Below the pieces are notes generated by a model. The model saw only the letters and a list, made by a program, of their open reading frames with translations, made no database searches and was not told the DNA's origin. This document shows positions 8,195 to 16,898 of a DNA stretch of 64,000 nt, one piece after another. Location of the stretch: the NCBI GenBank assembly GCA_902626725.1, contig CACOGI010000002.1:1-64000 (forward strand), given 5' to 3'. Numbering within the stretch: the stretch's first letter is position 1; each line of letters opens with the position of its first letter. A program made the position numbers and the translations under genes. The DNA is from an uncultured Pelagibacteraceae bacterium. Lineage in GTDB: Bacteria; Pseudomonadota; Alphaproteobacteria; Pelagibacterales; Pelagibacteraceae.

Positions 8195-9412
8195 TTAGCC
8201 TTCAATAATATTATGTTCAGGTCCAAATGGAAATTTGGTAATATTTTCTGCACTATCTTTACCAATTACTAAAATATCATGCTCTCTGTAACCACCAGCA
8301 CCTGGATTACCCTCAGGAATTAGTATCATTGGCTCCATTGATATTACCATATTTTCCTCTAAAATAGTGTCTATATCTTCTCTAAGCTCTAAACCAGACT
8401 CTCTTCCATAAAAATGGGATAGCATTCCAAAAGAGTGTCCATAACCAAAAGTCCTGTATTGTAAGTATCCTAATTCAGCAAAAAGCTCATTTAATTCATT
8501 ACAAATGTCTGAACATTTGACTCCTGGTTTTATGAGCTCTAACCCTCTTTTATGAACTTTTACATTAGCTTCCCAAGCTTTGAGAGATGCTTCACTGATT
8601 TGATTTAAAAAAAGAGTTCTTTCTAACGCTGTGTAATAACCTGAAATCATTGGAAAAGTATTTAAAGACATTATATCTCCGTTTTGCAAGGTTCGATTTG
8701 TTTTAGGGTTATGAGCTCCGTCAGTATTAATACCTGATTGAAACCAAACCCATGTATCCATATATTCTGCATCTGGATAAGTTTTGGCAATCTCTATTTC
8801 CATTTTATCTCTTCCTTTAATTGCAACCTCTAACTCTGTAGCTCCAACTTTTATATTCTTACAAATTTCCTCCCCACCAATATCAGCAATTCTAGCCCCA
8901 TTTTTAATAATTTGTATTTCCTCATTAGACTTTATCATTCTCAATTTCATTAATTCTTTAGAAATATCACTAAATACTGAAAATGAAAAAATAGAGCCAA
9001 CTTTTTCTCTAACATCTAAAGTAATATGATCGTTTTCAATGCCAATATTTTTAGGTGGGTCATCACTATCAACAACTGAAACTATTGCTTTTAAAAAATT
9101 ATCTCTTTTCCAATCTGTATAAATTACGTTGTCACAATGTGATCTGCGCCAAGGTTGGCTTGCATCTATGTTTGCTGAAATAGTCAAAATTTTATTTTGA
9201 GTTATAATACATCCATAAGGACGGCCAAAAGAACAATAAATAAAACCAGTATAATAAGCAACATTGTGCATTGAGGTTAAAATTAACATATCAAGATTTT
9301 TTCTATCCATTATTATTCTGAGTTTATCTAAACGCTGATTGTACTCTTTTTCTGAAAAAGGGAGCTTTGCTTTTATACCATTTTTTAATTTAAAAAAATC
9401 TGGCCGTTCCAT
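8195..9412 (-). CDS. Creatinase (creatine amidinohydrolase), M24 fold
   Basis: Creatinase hydrolyses creatine to sarcosine and urea. The 405-residue protein follows Pseudomonas creatinase nearly end to end: YCSFGRPY, SANIDASQPWRR, NVIYTDWKRDN, WFQSGINTDGAHNP, RTFGYGHSFGMLSH, SMEPM and AGGYREHDI. The essential histidine of the family (His232 in P. putida) corresponds to His234 here. It has the two-domain creatinase/aminopeptidase P layout without being a metallopeptidase. It lies 9 bases after an EamA permease and is followed one base later by the amidinotransferase gene, so the three form an operon. A closely related guanidino acid as true substrate is possible. Confidence 0.88.
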   Translation of the reverse strand: MERPDFFKLKNGIKAKLPFSEKEYNQRLDKLRIIMDRKNLDMLILTSMHNVAYYTGFIYCSFGRPYGCIITQNKILTISANIDASQPWRRSHCDNVIYTDWKRDNFLKAIVSVVDSDDPPKNIGIENDHITLDVREKVGSIFSFSVFSDISKELMKLRMIKSNEEIQIIKNGARIADIGGEEICKNIKVGATELEVAIKGRDKMEIEIAKTYPDAEYMDTWVWFQSGINTDGAHNPKTNRTLQNGDIMSLNTFPMISGYYTALERTLFLNQISEASLKAWEANVKVHKRGLELIKPGVKCSDICNELNELFAELGYLQYRTFGYGHSFGMLSHFYGRESGLELREDIDTILEENMVISMEPMILIPEGNPGAGGYREHDILVIGKDSAENITKFPFGPEHNIIEG

Positions 9413-9421
9413 AAAAATTTA

Positions 9422-10327
9422 TTAATTCAATGCAATAAATCTTCTATTTGTTCTCATAACCAAACTATAGTAAGTGATTGATATGAAAAGGAAGAACCCA
9501 CCAATTATTGTGTTGGTAGATGGTATTTCGTTAATACCAAAAAGCGGTAACCAAACCCAAAAAATTCCACCAATAACCTCAGTCAAAGATAACAAAGTTA
9601 GTTCTGCAGCTGGGATAGCTTTTGAGCCTATTGAATATAAAATCAAACCAAAACAAACTAGAGTTCCATGTAAAGAAAACAAAGTTCCATTATAACTTGT
9701 AGAAAAAAATGATAAATCCTTACTTATTATAAATAATGAGGCAGTTATTAAACAGAATAGGCCAGAAATTGCTACGGTTGTAAATTTAGGTGTTTCTTTT
9801 CTCCATCTTAATGAGACTGAAAAAATTGAAAAACCAATTGAGGAAGTAATTCCAAAAACAAACCCTATCAAAGAAGATTTTTGAGTATTACCTAATGCTA
9901 TTGTTATTATTCCAATTGTTGCAAGTATAATTGCTATCCATACATTCGCACTTATTCTTTCTCTTAAAAATAAAAATCCAAGTAATGCTGTAAAAAAAGG
10001 CATTGCGGCTAAACACAATAATGTAATAGCAGCTGTTGTGTGAGTTATTGAATATATAAAACTAATCATTGCAATACCAAGCCCTACCCCACCAATCAAA
10101 CCTGAAACACCAATTTTCAAATAATTTTTATAAAACTGAATTCCCTCTTCAAAATATAAATATAAATTTAACACAATAAAAATAGTAAGGCCTCTCCCAA
10201 AAATATACTGCCACGGCACTAATTCCGGCTGATCCATATATCTAACTACTAATGGACCAAATGACCAAAGAATACCTGCAAATAAAACAACTGGTATTGC
10301 GAGTTTTTCATTTTTAATCTCAATCAT
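9422..10327 (-). CDS. EamA/DMT-family permease of the creatinase operon
   Basis: This is a 301-residue membrane protein with about ten hydrophobic segments and the two-fold EamA repeat; KAIPAAELTLLSLTEVIGGIFWVW near the end is the conserved signature of the second repeat. It is the first gene of the EamA-creatinase-amidinotransferase run, 9 bases before creatinase. By position it could move creatine, guanidinoacetate or a product such as urea or ornithine, but EamA proteins are diverse and nothing in the sequence gives the substrate. The gap to moeA upstream is 50 bases, so a promoter could lie there. Confidence 0.85.
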   Translation of the reverse strand: MIEIKNEKLAIPVVLFAGILWSFGPLVVRYMDQPELVPWQYIFGRGLTIFIVLNLYLYFEEGIQFYKNYLKIGVSGLIGGVGLGIAMISFIYSITHTTAAITLLCLAAMPFFTALLGFLFLRERISANVWIAIILATIGIITIALGNTQKSSLIGFVFGITSSIGFSIFSVSLRWRKETPKFTTVAISGLFCLITASLFIISKDLSFFSTSYNGTLFSLHGTLVCFGLILYSIGSKAIPAAELTLLSLTEVIGGIFWVWLPLFGINEIPSTNTIIGGFFLFISITYYSLVMRTNRRFIALN

Positions 10328-10377
10328 AAGACAATATTTAATTGTAAATAGTTACAACTACAACAAAAATAGATAAT

Positions 10378-11631
10378 TTAAATTAAATTGTTGTTAGAGT
10401 AATTTGGAAAAAAACAATCAACAGTTTCACCCTTTTTAAATCTTTCTTTACCCGAAGGTAACATCACCCAAATATTTGACTGAATAAATGACTTAATTCT
10501 AAATGACTCCTGACCTTTTAAAATTTCAACTTCTAGTTTACCATTTTTGGTTGTACTCAACTTACTTTTTACAAACTGAGTGAGGTCATTTTTTTTTCTA
10601 AATTCATTCTTTAGTCTTGCTTTAAAAGAAATTTCTTCTTTTATACCAAGTAAACTCCTAATATATGGATAAACAAAGAATCTAAAACAAGCAGCTGATG
10701 AAATTGGATTTCCAGGTAAACCAAAAACAGCTTTGGGCTTACCTTTTATCTTAGCAAACAAAATAGGTTTACCTGGTCTAATTGCTACACTTTTAAAATA
10801 ATTAGATAATTTAAATTTTCTCACTACACTTGGTACAAAATCAAATTTTCCAGCTGATACAGCTCCAGATGTAATAATCATGTCAATTTTGGATTTAAGC
10901 ATTTTGTTTATATGTGACTTAAATACATTACTGTGATTATCCCTTAAAATCCCACCATCTTTAAAATTAAATAAAAAATTTTGATTTAAAGAATTTATAT
11001 AATGACAATTTGAGTTTCTAACTTCCCATTCATGAATTTTATCTTTATTAGTAATTTCATTGCCAGTTGAAAAAAACAAAATATTTAGTTTTTTTTTGAC
11101 TTTGATTTTTTTTACACCTAATGTTTTTAAAGCAAGTATATGATTAGATTGTAAAATTGTTCCTTGAGATATTAATAAATCACCCTTTTTATAATCAGAG
11201 CCTTTAAATCTCACGTGTTCAAACTTTGTAATTTTTTTATTTAATAAAATATATTTTGCATTTTTTTTATTTGGGTAAAAATTTATTTGTTCAATTGGGA
11301 TTATTGTGTCAAAAGATCTTGGAATTAACGCACCAGTCATAATCTCGACTGTTTCAAATTTTTTGATCTTTTTTTTAATTGGTTTATTTCCTGCTGCAAT
11401 TGATCCAATTATTTTAAATTTTTGATATATCTTTTTATTTAATTTATTTGTATCTTTTGATTTAATTGCATAACCATCAAATGATGCATTGTTTGCTGAT
11501 GGATAATCTGAATTACTATAGATATTAACTGAACTCACTCTATTTAAACTTTTCGATGAATTTATATTTTCATCATTTAATTTAATTTTGGACTTTTTAA
11601 GTATTTTTAACGCTTGGCTATAAGATTTCAT
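10378..11631 (-). CDS. moeA: Molybdopterin molybdenumtransferase
   Basis: MoeA inserts molybdate into adenylylated molybdopterin in the last step of molybdenum cofactor synthesis. The 417-residue protein shows the family order: N-terminal ASFDGYAIK motif, the EIMTGALIPR loop, the MoCF-binding core with FFSTGNEI and DMIITSGAVSAGKFDF, then IRPGKPILFAKIKGKPKAVFGLPGNPISS and a small C-terminal domain. It is lysine-rich compared with enterobacterial MoeA, like other proteins here. It is divergent from the SufU-like gene with only 33 bases between the start codons. Another possible cofactor protein, the MOSC gene, is at 57 kb; no molybdoenzyme is seen in the window. Confidence 0.9.
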   Translation of the reverse strand: MKSYSQALKILKKSKIKLNDENINSSKSLNRVSSVNIYSNSDYPSANNASFDGYAIKSKDTNKLNKKIYQKFKIIGSIAAGNKPIKKKIKKFETVEIMTGALIPRSFDTIIPIEQINFYPNKKNAKYILLNKKITKFEHVRFKGSDYKKGDLLISQGTILQSNHILALKTLGVKKIKVKKKLNILFFSTGNEITNKDKIHEWEVRNSNCHYINSLNQNFLFNFKDGGILRDNHSNVFKSHINKMLKSKIDMIITSGAVSAGKFDFVPSVVRKFKLSNYFKSVAIRPGKPILFAKIKGKPKAVFGLPGNPISSAACFRFFVYPYIRSLLGIKEEISFKARLKNEFRKKNDLTQFVKSKLSTTKNGKLEVEILKGQESFRIKSFIQSNIWVMLPSGKERFKKGETVDCFFPNYSNNNLI

Positions 11632-11664
11632 TTTTATATTATATAAGTAAGTAAAAAAAATTAA

Positions 11665-12063
11665 ATGGATTTAGAAATATTAAATATAGCGTCAGATGCT
11701 GATAATAATAGAGATATTAAAAATCATACACATTTTTCTAAACTAAAAAATTCATTATGTGGAGATGAAATGTTAATTAAATTAATTATTAAAAACGAAA
11801 AAATAGTTGATTTTGGATACCAAGGTAAATCATGTGTTTATTGTCAGGCGTCAGCAAGTTTATTATCAAAGATTTCAATTAATAATAAAAAGAAGAAATT
11901 AAATGAGTTATGTGATGATGCAAAATCATATTTTGATGGAAATTTAAGAATAATTGACGAAAAATGGCTATTTTTGAGGAAATTATTTAAAAAAAAAAAT
12001 ATTTCTAGAAAAGAATGTTTGTTATTACCTTTCAAGACACTTAAAAAAATAGTATCTAGTTAA
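11665..12063 (+). CDS. SufU/IscU-like iron-sulfur scaffold
   Basis: The 132-residue protein fits the U-type scaffold family. The ligands are Cys32 and Asp34 in LCGDEM, Cys57 in GKSCVYCQASAS, and Cys118 in RKECLLLPFKTL; the spacing 25 and 61 residues is almost that of B. subtilis SufU (41, 66, 128). U-type proteins accept sulfur from a cysteine desulfurase for cluster assembly. No suf or isc partners are visible here. The following HPP gene starts two bases after its stop codon. Whether it acts as a scaffold or as a sulfur-transfer partner cannot be told from sequence. Confidence 0.8.
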   Translation: MDLEILNIASDADNNRDIKNHTHFSKLKNSLCGDEMLIKLIIKNEKIVDFGYQGKSCVYCQASASLLSKISINNKKKKLNELCDDAKSYFDGNLRIIDEKWLFLRKLFKKKNISRKECLLLPFKTLKKIVSS

Positions 12064-12065
12064 TT

Positions 12066-12530
12066 GTGGGAAATACAAAACAATCTATCTTAGCAGGTTT
12101 ATTTTCTATTATCACAATAGGAATTTTAACTTCATTAACTTACAAAACAGAATTTGGAATATTCTTAATCGCATCATTTGGTTCATCAATGGTTTTACTT
12201 TATGGTTATCCAGAGAGTCCCTTCGCTCAGCCAAAAAATGTATTTTTTGGACACCTGGTGACTTCAATCGTTGGTTTAATTGTTTTGTACTTTGTGCCAT
12301 TACCCATTTTTATTACCGTTCCTATAGCTGTAGGTTTTGGTGTTGGCTTAATGATTTTATTTAATGTTACTCATCCTCCTGCCGGAGGAAATCCCATTAT
12401 AGTCATAGTTGGTAGTGTATCATTCGATTACTTGTTCAGCCCTGTAATAACAGGTTCTATAATAATCATTATATCCGCAATAATTATAAACCGATTTATT
12501 TTAAGAAAATCTTACCCAAGTCAAAAATAA
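12066..12530 (+). CDS. HPP-family membrane protein
   Basis: The protein has 154 residues, mostly hydrophobic, with four to five membrane segments. It carries the naming motif in THPPAGGNPIIVI and the upstream ASFGSSMVLLYGYPESPFAQP motif. HPP proteins have been tied to nitrite transport in cyanobacteria and chloroplasts, but a general role in bacteria is not settled. The start is a GTG two bases after the SufU-like stop codon, so it is probably translationally coupled. After it comes a 69-base gap with a small hairpin and the strong ribosome-binding site of formate dehydrogenase. Confidence 0.85.
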   Translation: MGNTKQSILAGLFSIITIGILTSLTYKTEFGIFLIASFGSSMVLLYGYPESPFAQPKNVFFGHLVTSIVGLIVLYFVPLPIFITVPIAVGFGVGLMILFNVTHPPAGGNPIIVIVGSVSFDYLFSPVITGSIIIIISAIIINRFILRKSYPSQK

Positions 12531-12599
12531 TTCATTTGCTAGAGACCTTAAAATAAGGTTAGATACCCAAAATAAATATTTAAATACACAGGAGAATAA

Positions 12600-13799
12600 A
12601 TGAAAATATTATGCATATTATATGATGATCCGAAAGGTGGAATGCCAAAATCATATGCACTTTCTGAATTACCTAAAATTGAAAAATACCCAGATGGAAT
12701 GACTTTACCTTCACCAAAAGGTAGAGACTATACTCCAGGACAGTTACTAGGTTGTGTGTCTGGTGAACTTGGATTAAGAAAGTTTTTAGAAAGCAACGGA
12801 CATGAATTAGTCGTTACTAATAGTAAAGATGGAGATGGATGTGAGGCTGATAAACATATTGTTGATGCCGACATTGTTATCTCTCAACCATTCTTTCCAT
12901 ATTATTTGACAAAAGAAAGAATAGCAAAAGCTAAAAACCTTAAAATGGCAATCACAGCTGGTATCGGTTCAGACCATGTTGATTTACAGGCTGCAATGGA
13001 TAACAAAATTGATGTTGTAGAAGTAACTTATTGTAATTCTAGATCTGTAGCTGAACATATTGTTATGATGATTGTTTCAATGGTAAGAGATTATCATAAT
13101 CAACATAGAATCGTTAATGAAGGTGGCTGGAATATTGCTGATGCTGTTCAAAGATCATATGATGTTGAAGGTATGCATATTGGAACTGTAGCAGCCGGTA
13201 GAATTGGTTTAGATGCTTTAAGGAAGATGAAACCTTTTGATGTTCATTTGCATTACTTTGATAGACATAAACTGCCTGATGCTGTTGAAAAAGAGCTTAA
13301 TCTCACATTTCATGAATCAGTAGAATCAATGGTTAAAGTCTGTGATGTAGTGACTATTAATTGTCCTCTTCATCCTGAAACAGAAAACTTATTTGATGAT
13401 AAAATGATAAGTAAAATGAAAAAAGGAGCTTATATAGTTAACACTGCAAGAGGAAAAATCTGTAATCGTGAGGCAATTGCAAAAGCGTTAAAAAGCGGTC
13501 AATTGAGTGGTTATGCAGGAGATGTTTGGTTTCCTCAACCAGCTCCAAATGATCATGTGTGGAGAAGTATGCCAAATCATGGAATGACGCCTCATACATC
13601 AGGAACATCATTGACAGCTCAAGCAAGATATGCTGATGGTGTGCGAGAGATACTGGAATGTTTCTTTGAAGGGAAAGAGATCAGAAATCAATATTTAATT
13701 GTAAAAGATGGTCAATTAGCTGGTATGGGTGCCCACTCTTATAGTAAAGGGTCTGCAACTGGTGGTTCAGAGGAAGCAGCAAAATATAAGAAAAAATAG
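12600..13799 (+). CDS. NAD-dependent formate dehydrogenase (metal-free type)
   Basis: It oxidises formate to CO2 with NAD+ in the cytoplasm. The 399-residue sequence matches the Pseudomonas sp. 101-type enzyme of the D-2-hydroxyacid dehydrogenase fold: YDDPKGGMPKSYA at the N-terminus, the dinucleotide motif GTVAAGRIGLDALR, NTARGKICNREA, and the catalytic Gln/His region with MTPHTSGTSLTAQ. It needs no molybdenum, so nearby moeA does not serve it. The start is certain: cacaggagaata directly precedes the ATG, one of the best ribosome-binding sites in the window. An intrinsic terminator follows. It likely burns formate from C1-folate oxidation, for example from glycine cleavage. Confidence 0.95.
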   Translation: MKILCILYDDPKGGMPKSYALSELPKIEKYPDGMTLPSPKGRDYTPGQLLGCVSGELGLRKFLESNGHELVVTNSKDGDGCEADKHIVDADIVISQPFFPYYLTKERIAKAKNLKMAITAGIGSDHVDLQAAMDNKIDVVEVTYCNSRSVAEHIVMMIVSMVRDYHNQHRIVNEGGWNIADAVQRSYDVEGMHIGTVAAGRIGLDALRKMKPFDVHLHYFDRHKLPDAVEKELNLTFHESVESMVKVCDVVTINCPLHPETENLFDDKMISKMKKGAYIVNTARGKICNREAIAKALKSGQLSGYAGDVWFPQPAPNDHVWRSMPNHGMTPHTSGTSLTAQARYADGVREILECFFEGKEIRNQYLIVKDGQLAGMGAHSYSKGSATGGSEEAAKYKKK

Positions 13800-13813
13800 A
13801 TTTAAAATTTAAA

Positions 13814-13849
13814 AAAAAGCGGTTTATATTATTATAAATCGCTTTTTTT
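13814..13849 (+). terminator. Intrinsic terminator after formate dehydrogenase
   Basis: aaaaagcggtttata pairs with tataaatcgcttttt across a 4-base loop, with one G-T pair and a T run on the far arm. The stem begins 14 bases after the fdh stop codon. The T run ends on the base before the selO start codon. Confidence 0.85.
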
Positions 13850-15301
13850 ATGAGTAGAGTTAATTGGAATTTCGAAAATACCTATTTTAATTTACCAGAA
13901 TCTTTTAAAGAAGATATAAACCCCGTCCCTGTAAAAAATCCTGATTTAGTAGTATTTAATGAAGGTTTGGCCTCTGAATTAAATCTTAATTTTTCAAACA
14001 TTGATAAATTTGAACTTTCAAAAATTTTTTCAGGGAATTTATTACCAGAGGGGAGTAATTCAATTGCCCAAGCTTATGCAGGTCATCAGTTTGGACACTT
14101 TACAATGCTTGGTGACGGTAGAGCAGTTTTGATTGGTGAACATACTACAAAATCAAATGAAAAATACGACATTCAATTTAAAGGTTCTGGCAAAACTGCA
14201 TTTTCAAGAAATGGCGACGGGCGTGCAGCTCTAGGTCCAATGTTAAGAGAATACATAATTAGTGAAGCTATGAATGGTTTAAAAATACCTACTACACGAA
14301 GTCTAGCAGTGGTAAAAACTGGAGAAAAAATTCAGAGAGAGACAGCCTTACAGGGTGCAATTCTTACTCGTGTTGCCTCTAGTCATATAAGAGTTGGCAC
14401 ATTTCAATATATCGCAGCAAGACAAAAAGAAAATGAATTAAAAATTTTGTTAGATTACACAATTGAAAGACATTATCCTGAAATAAAAAATTCAAATAAT
14501 CAAGCTTTAGATTTATTAAATCTTTTAATAGACCGACAAAGTAATTTAGTTGTTAATTGGATGCGTGTAGGTTTTATTCATGGAGTAATGAATACTGATA
14601 ATATGACAATTTCTGGGGAAACTATTGATTATGGTCCATGTGCGTTTATGGATAGCTATGATCCAAAAACTGTTTTTAGTTCAATAGATCAAATGGGTAG
14701 ATACGCGTATTGTAATCAACCTGTTATTACAAAATGGAACTTAGCTAGATTTGCAGAATGTTTAGTTCCTTTAATCGATAAAGATCAAGATAAAGCTATT
14801 AAAATAGCTACTGAAAAAATTAATTCTTTTGAAAAAAAATACGAAGAAAAATGGATGAATATGATGAGAGATAAATTAGGATTATTTGGTTTAGAAGATA
14901 AAGACAAATTTTTAATTTTAGATTTATTGACTTGGATGCATGAGAAAAAGGCAGATTATACAAATACGTTTTGTCATTTAATGGATCTTACTCCAAAAAA
15001 AGATACGTTGTTTGATGATAATGATTTTATGAACTGGAAAAAAAGATGGAAAGAAAGATTATCTAAAAATAATAACTCACCAAATAAATACTTAGAATTG
15101 ATGAAGAATAATAACCCATTGGTTATTCCAAGAAACCACAAAGTTGAGGAAGCTTTAGAGTCAGCAGAAAAAAATGATTTTAAGCCTCTTAATCAACTTG
15201 TTGAAATTTTGAAAGATCCTTATTCTCAAAAAGACAATATTTTTAATTATCAAATTCCATCTAATTCTGTTGAGAAGTATCAAACTTTTTGTGGAACTTA
15301 A
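13850..15301 (+). CDS. selO: SelO/YdiU-family protein AMPylator (pseudokinase)
   Basis: SelO proteins have a kinase-like fold with flipped ATP and transfer AMP to protein side chains, a redox-stress function in E. coli and mitochondria. The family motifs are here: HQFGHFTMLGDGRAVL, FKGSGKTAFSRNGDGRAALGPMLREY, PTTRSLAVV, GVMNTDNMTISGETIDYGPCAFMD. At 483 residues it has the usual bacterial length, but it ends without a selenocysteine or a clear C-terminal Cys motif beyond FCGT. The start codon sits directly behind the T run of the fdh terminator, so there is no room for a ribosome-binding site outside the hairpin. The N-terminus matches the family (NPVPVKNPDLVVFNE), so the start is probably right. 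Confidence 0.9.
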   Translation: MSRVNWNFENTYFNLPESFKEDINPVPVKNPDLVVFNEGLASELNLNFSNIDKFELSKIFSGNLLPEGSNSIAQAYAGHQFGHFTMLGDGRAVLIGEHTTKSNEKYDIQFKGSGKTAFSRNGDGRAALGPMLREYIISEAMNGLKIPTTRSLAVVKTGEKIQRETALQGAILTRVASSHIRVGTFQYIAARQKENELKILLDYTIERHYPEIKNSNNQALDLLNLLIDRQSNLVVNWMRVGFIHGVMNTDNMTISGETIDYGPCAFMDSYDPKTVFSSIDQMGRYAYCNQPVITKWNLARFAECLVPLIDKDQDKAIKIATEKINSFEKKYEEKWMNMMRDKLGLFGLEDKDKFLILDLLTWMHEKKADYTNTFCHLMDLTPKKDTLFDDNDFMNWKKRWKERLSKNNNSPNKYLELMKNNNPLVIPRNHKVEEALESAEKNDFKPLNQLVEILKDPYSQKDNIFNYQIPSNSVEKYQTFCGT

Positions 15302-16405
15302 TTAAAGAACGTAAGGTTCTGGTCTTGCCTCTTTGCCTAAAACTCTTTCAACAGCCATGTTTGATATATCAATTGATTGGTACGCGCCTGTTGTAATTAA
15401 CTCCGTTAATGCTCTACCTATTCCCGGTGCCTGCATAAGACCTCTACCAGTAAAACCGGTAGCTAAATAAACATTTTCAAATTTTGGATGTTTTCCAACA
15501 ACAGCATTATTATCAAGCCTGTTACAGTCATAGTAGCCAGCCCAACCTCCTGTTAACTTTAACTCTTCCATAGCTGGAATTCTTTGTGCCAGTGCAGGCC
15601 AAACAAGTTCTTCAAAATCATCCCAAGTTGGCTCTAAGTCTTTAGCATCGAAAACAGATTTTGGCGACCCAGCCAAATACTCTTTACCTTCAGGTCTCCA
15701 ATATACACCTGTTGTTAGATCTCCAGTTAATGGCATATCTGGAATATGCTTTGGACACTTTACTCTAAATACAGTATGTTTTTGTGGTTCAACTGGAATA
15801 TCTTCTAATAATTCTTTTGTCCAACACCCAGCTGCAGAAATAATTGTTTTAGCTTTAATTTCAGATAGAGATTTTACTTCACCTTTTACAAATTGGGCAC
15901 CAAGTTCCATCGCCTTACTTTTTAATGCTCCATGGAACATGAAAGGATCGATCCATCCTTCACTTTGATTGTCAGTAAACGTTGCTGTTTCTATTCCATC
16001 ACTATTAATATATGGAAAAAATTTTGTTAATTCTGATCCCTTAATATTCTTTGTACCAGCTTCACAAGCTTTATGATTTTCCAAAGCTTTATATTGTTCC
16101 TCAGCATGTTCAGGCCCAAACATTAAGAGATATCCATTTGTTACCATACTAGCTGTTGGTTTAGGATTTTTTTCTGTTTTTAACAATTCAGGTATTTGAA
16201 AAATAAATTCTCTCGCAAATTTTCCTAGTAAAATATTTTCTTTTTGAAAAAATTGTCTTCTAAATCCTCCAAGCGATAAAGGGAAAGAAGCTGTTTTATA
16301 TGTTGGATCTCTCTCAATAACTTTTACTTTTCTGCCTTCTTTTGACAAAAAATAAGCAGTGGCAGTACCAATAATTCCACCACCAACAATAACAACATCA
16401 TCCAT
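15302..16405 (-). CDS. FAD-dependent amine oxidase-like protein (DAO/sarcosine oxidase-like)
   Basis: The protein has 367 residues with the FAD-binding motif VVIVGGGIIGTATAYFLSKEG at the very N-terminus and the DAO-family C-terminal GYYDCNRLDNNAVVGKHP and GFTGRGLMQAPGIGRALTEL. The region SLGGFRRQFFQ resembles FOXRED1 and sarcosine/dimethylglycine oxidase beta-type enzymes. Such proteins oxidise secondary or D-amino acids to imines. Sarcosine would make sense with the creatinase 6 kb away, but the substrate cannot be read from sequence. It converges on selO with no gap (stop codons adjacent) and lies one base downstream of tspO. Confidence 0.8.
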   Translation of the reverse strand: MDDVVIVGGGIIGTATAYFLSKEGRKVKVIERDPTYKTASFPLSLGGFRRQFFQKENILLGKFAREFIFQIPELLKTEKNPKPTASMVTNGYLLMFGPEHAEEQYKALENHKACEAGTKNIKGSELTKFFPYINSDGIETATFTDNQSEGWIDPFMFHGALKSKAMELGAQFVKGEVKSLSEIKAKTIISAAGCWTKELLEDIPVEPQKHTVFRVKCPKHIPDMPLTGDLTTGVYWRPEGKEYLAGSPKSVFDAKDLEPTWDDFEELVWPALAQRIPAMEELKLTGGWAGYYDCNRLDNNAVVGKHPKFENVYLATGFTGRGLMQAPGIGRALTELITTGAYQSIDISNMAVERVLGKEARPEPYVL

Positions 16406-16406
16406 A

Positions 16407-16874
16407 CTAGTTTAAAATATATAAGTTAAGGTTTAGAAATAGTGCATAGCAACTCCAAAGTAAATAGGGAATCATCAAGTATGAACTTACATAATTGACA
16501 CGTTTAAATTTTAGAATAAGAATAATTATCAAAATAATTAGAATCACTAATACAATCAAAGCTAATAAAATTTGATGAAGTCCAAAGAAAACAATACTCC
16601 AAGTTGTATTAAAAACTATGTGAATAAAATAAATATATATTGTATTCATCTCTCTATTTTTACTGTGCCAGTAAAACCATATTGCTAATGTCATCATTAA
16701 ATATAGTGTCGTCCAAACAGGTGCAAAAACCCAGTCTGGAGGATTAAAATTTGATTTTACTAGCTGAGAATACCACGGTTCTTTAAAACTTATTGTCGCC
16801 ATTCCCCCAATAAATGATGCAGAATATGTAATTATGAAAAATAGAACAAATGATATAAATTTATTTTTAAGCAT
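16407..16874 (-). CDS. tspO: TspO/MBR-family membrane protein
   Basis: This 155-residue protein has five membrane segments and the family signature PWYSQLVKSNFNPPDWVFAPVWTTLYLMM, followed by the WxxWF-type motif AIWFYWHSKN. TspO binds tetrapyrroles and cholesterol-like ligands and regulates photosynthesis and stress genes in Rhodobacter. In this organism a link with light or porphyrin stress is plausible but not shown. It is divergent from the SDR gene with only 24 bases between the start codons and is followed immediately by the FAD oxidoreductase. Confidence 0.9.
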   Translation of the reverse strand: MLKNKFISFVLFFIITYSASFIGGMATISFKEPWYSQLVKSNFNPPDWVFAPVWTTLYLMMTLAIWFYWHSKNREMNTIYIYFIHIVFNTTWSIVFFGLHQILLALIVLVILIILIIILILKFKRVNYVSSYLMIPYLLWSCYALFLNLNLYILN

Positions 16875-16898
16875 TTAAGTATTATACAACACTATATA

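Noticed and set aside
8021-8272. Plus-strand ORFs of 60-107 aa between 7.6 and 8.3 kb
   Set aside because: They lie wholly inside the amidinotransferase and creatinase genes on the other strand, have no family look and no ribosome-binding site; shadows.
12544-12558. Small hairpin acctta-aaa-taaggt before formate dehydrogenase
   Set aside because: Only 6 AT-rich base pairs and no T run; not enough to call a terminator or riboswitch.
10378-13799. moeA as cofactor gene for the nearby formate dehydrogenase
   Set aside because: The formate dehydrogenase is the metal-free NAD type of the hydroxyacid dehydrogenase family and needs no molybdenum.
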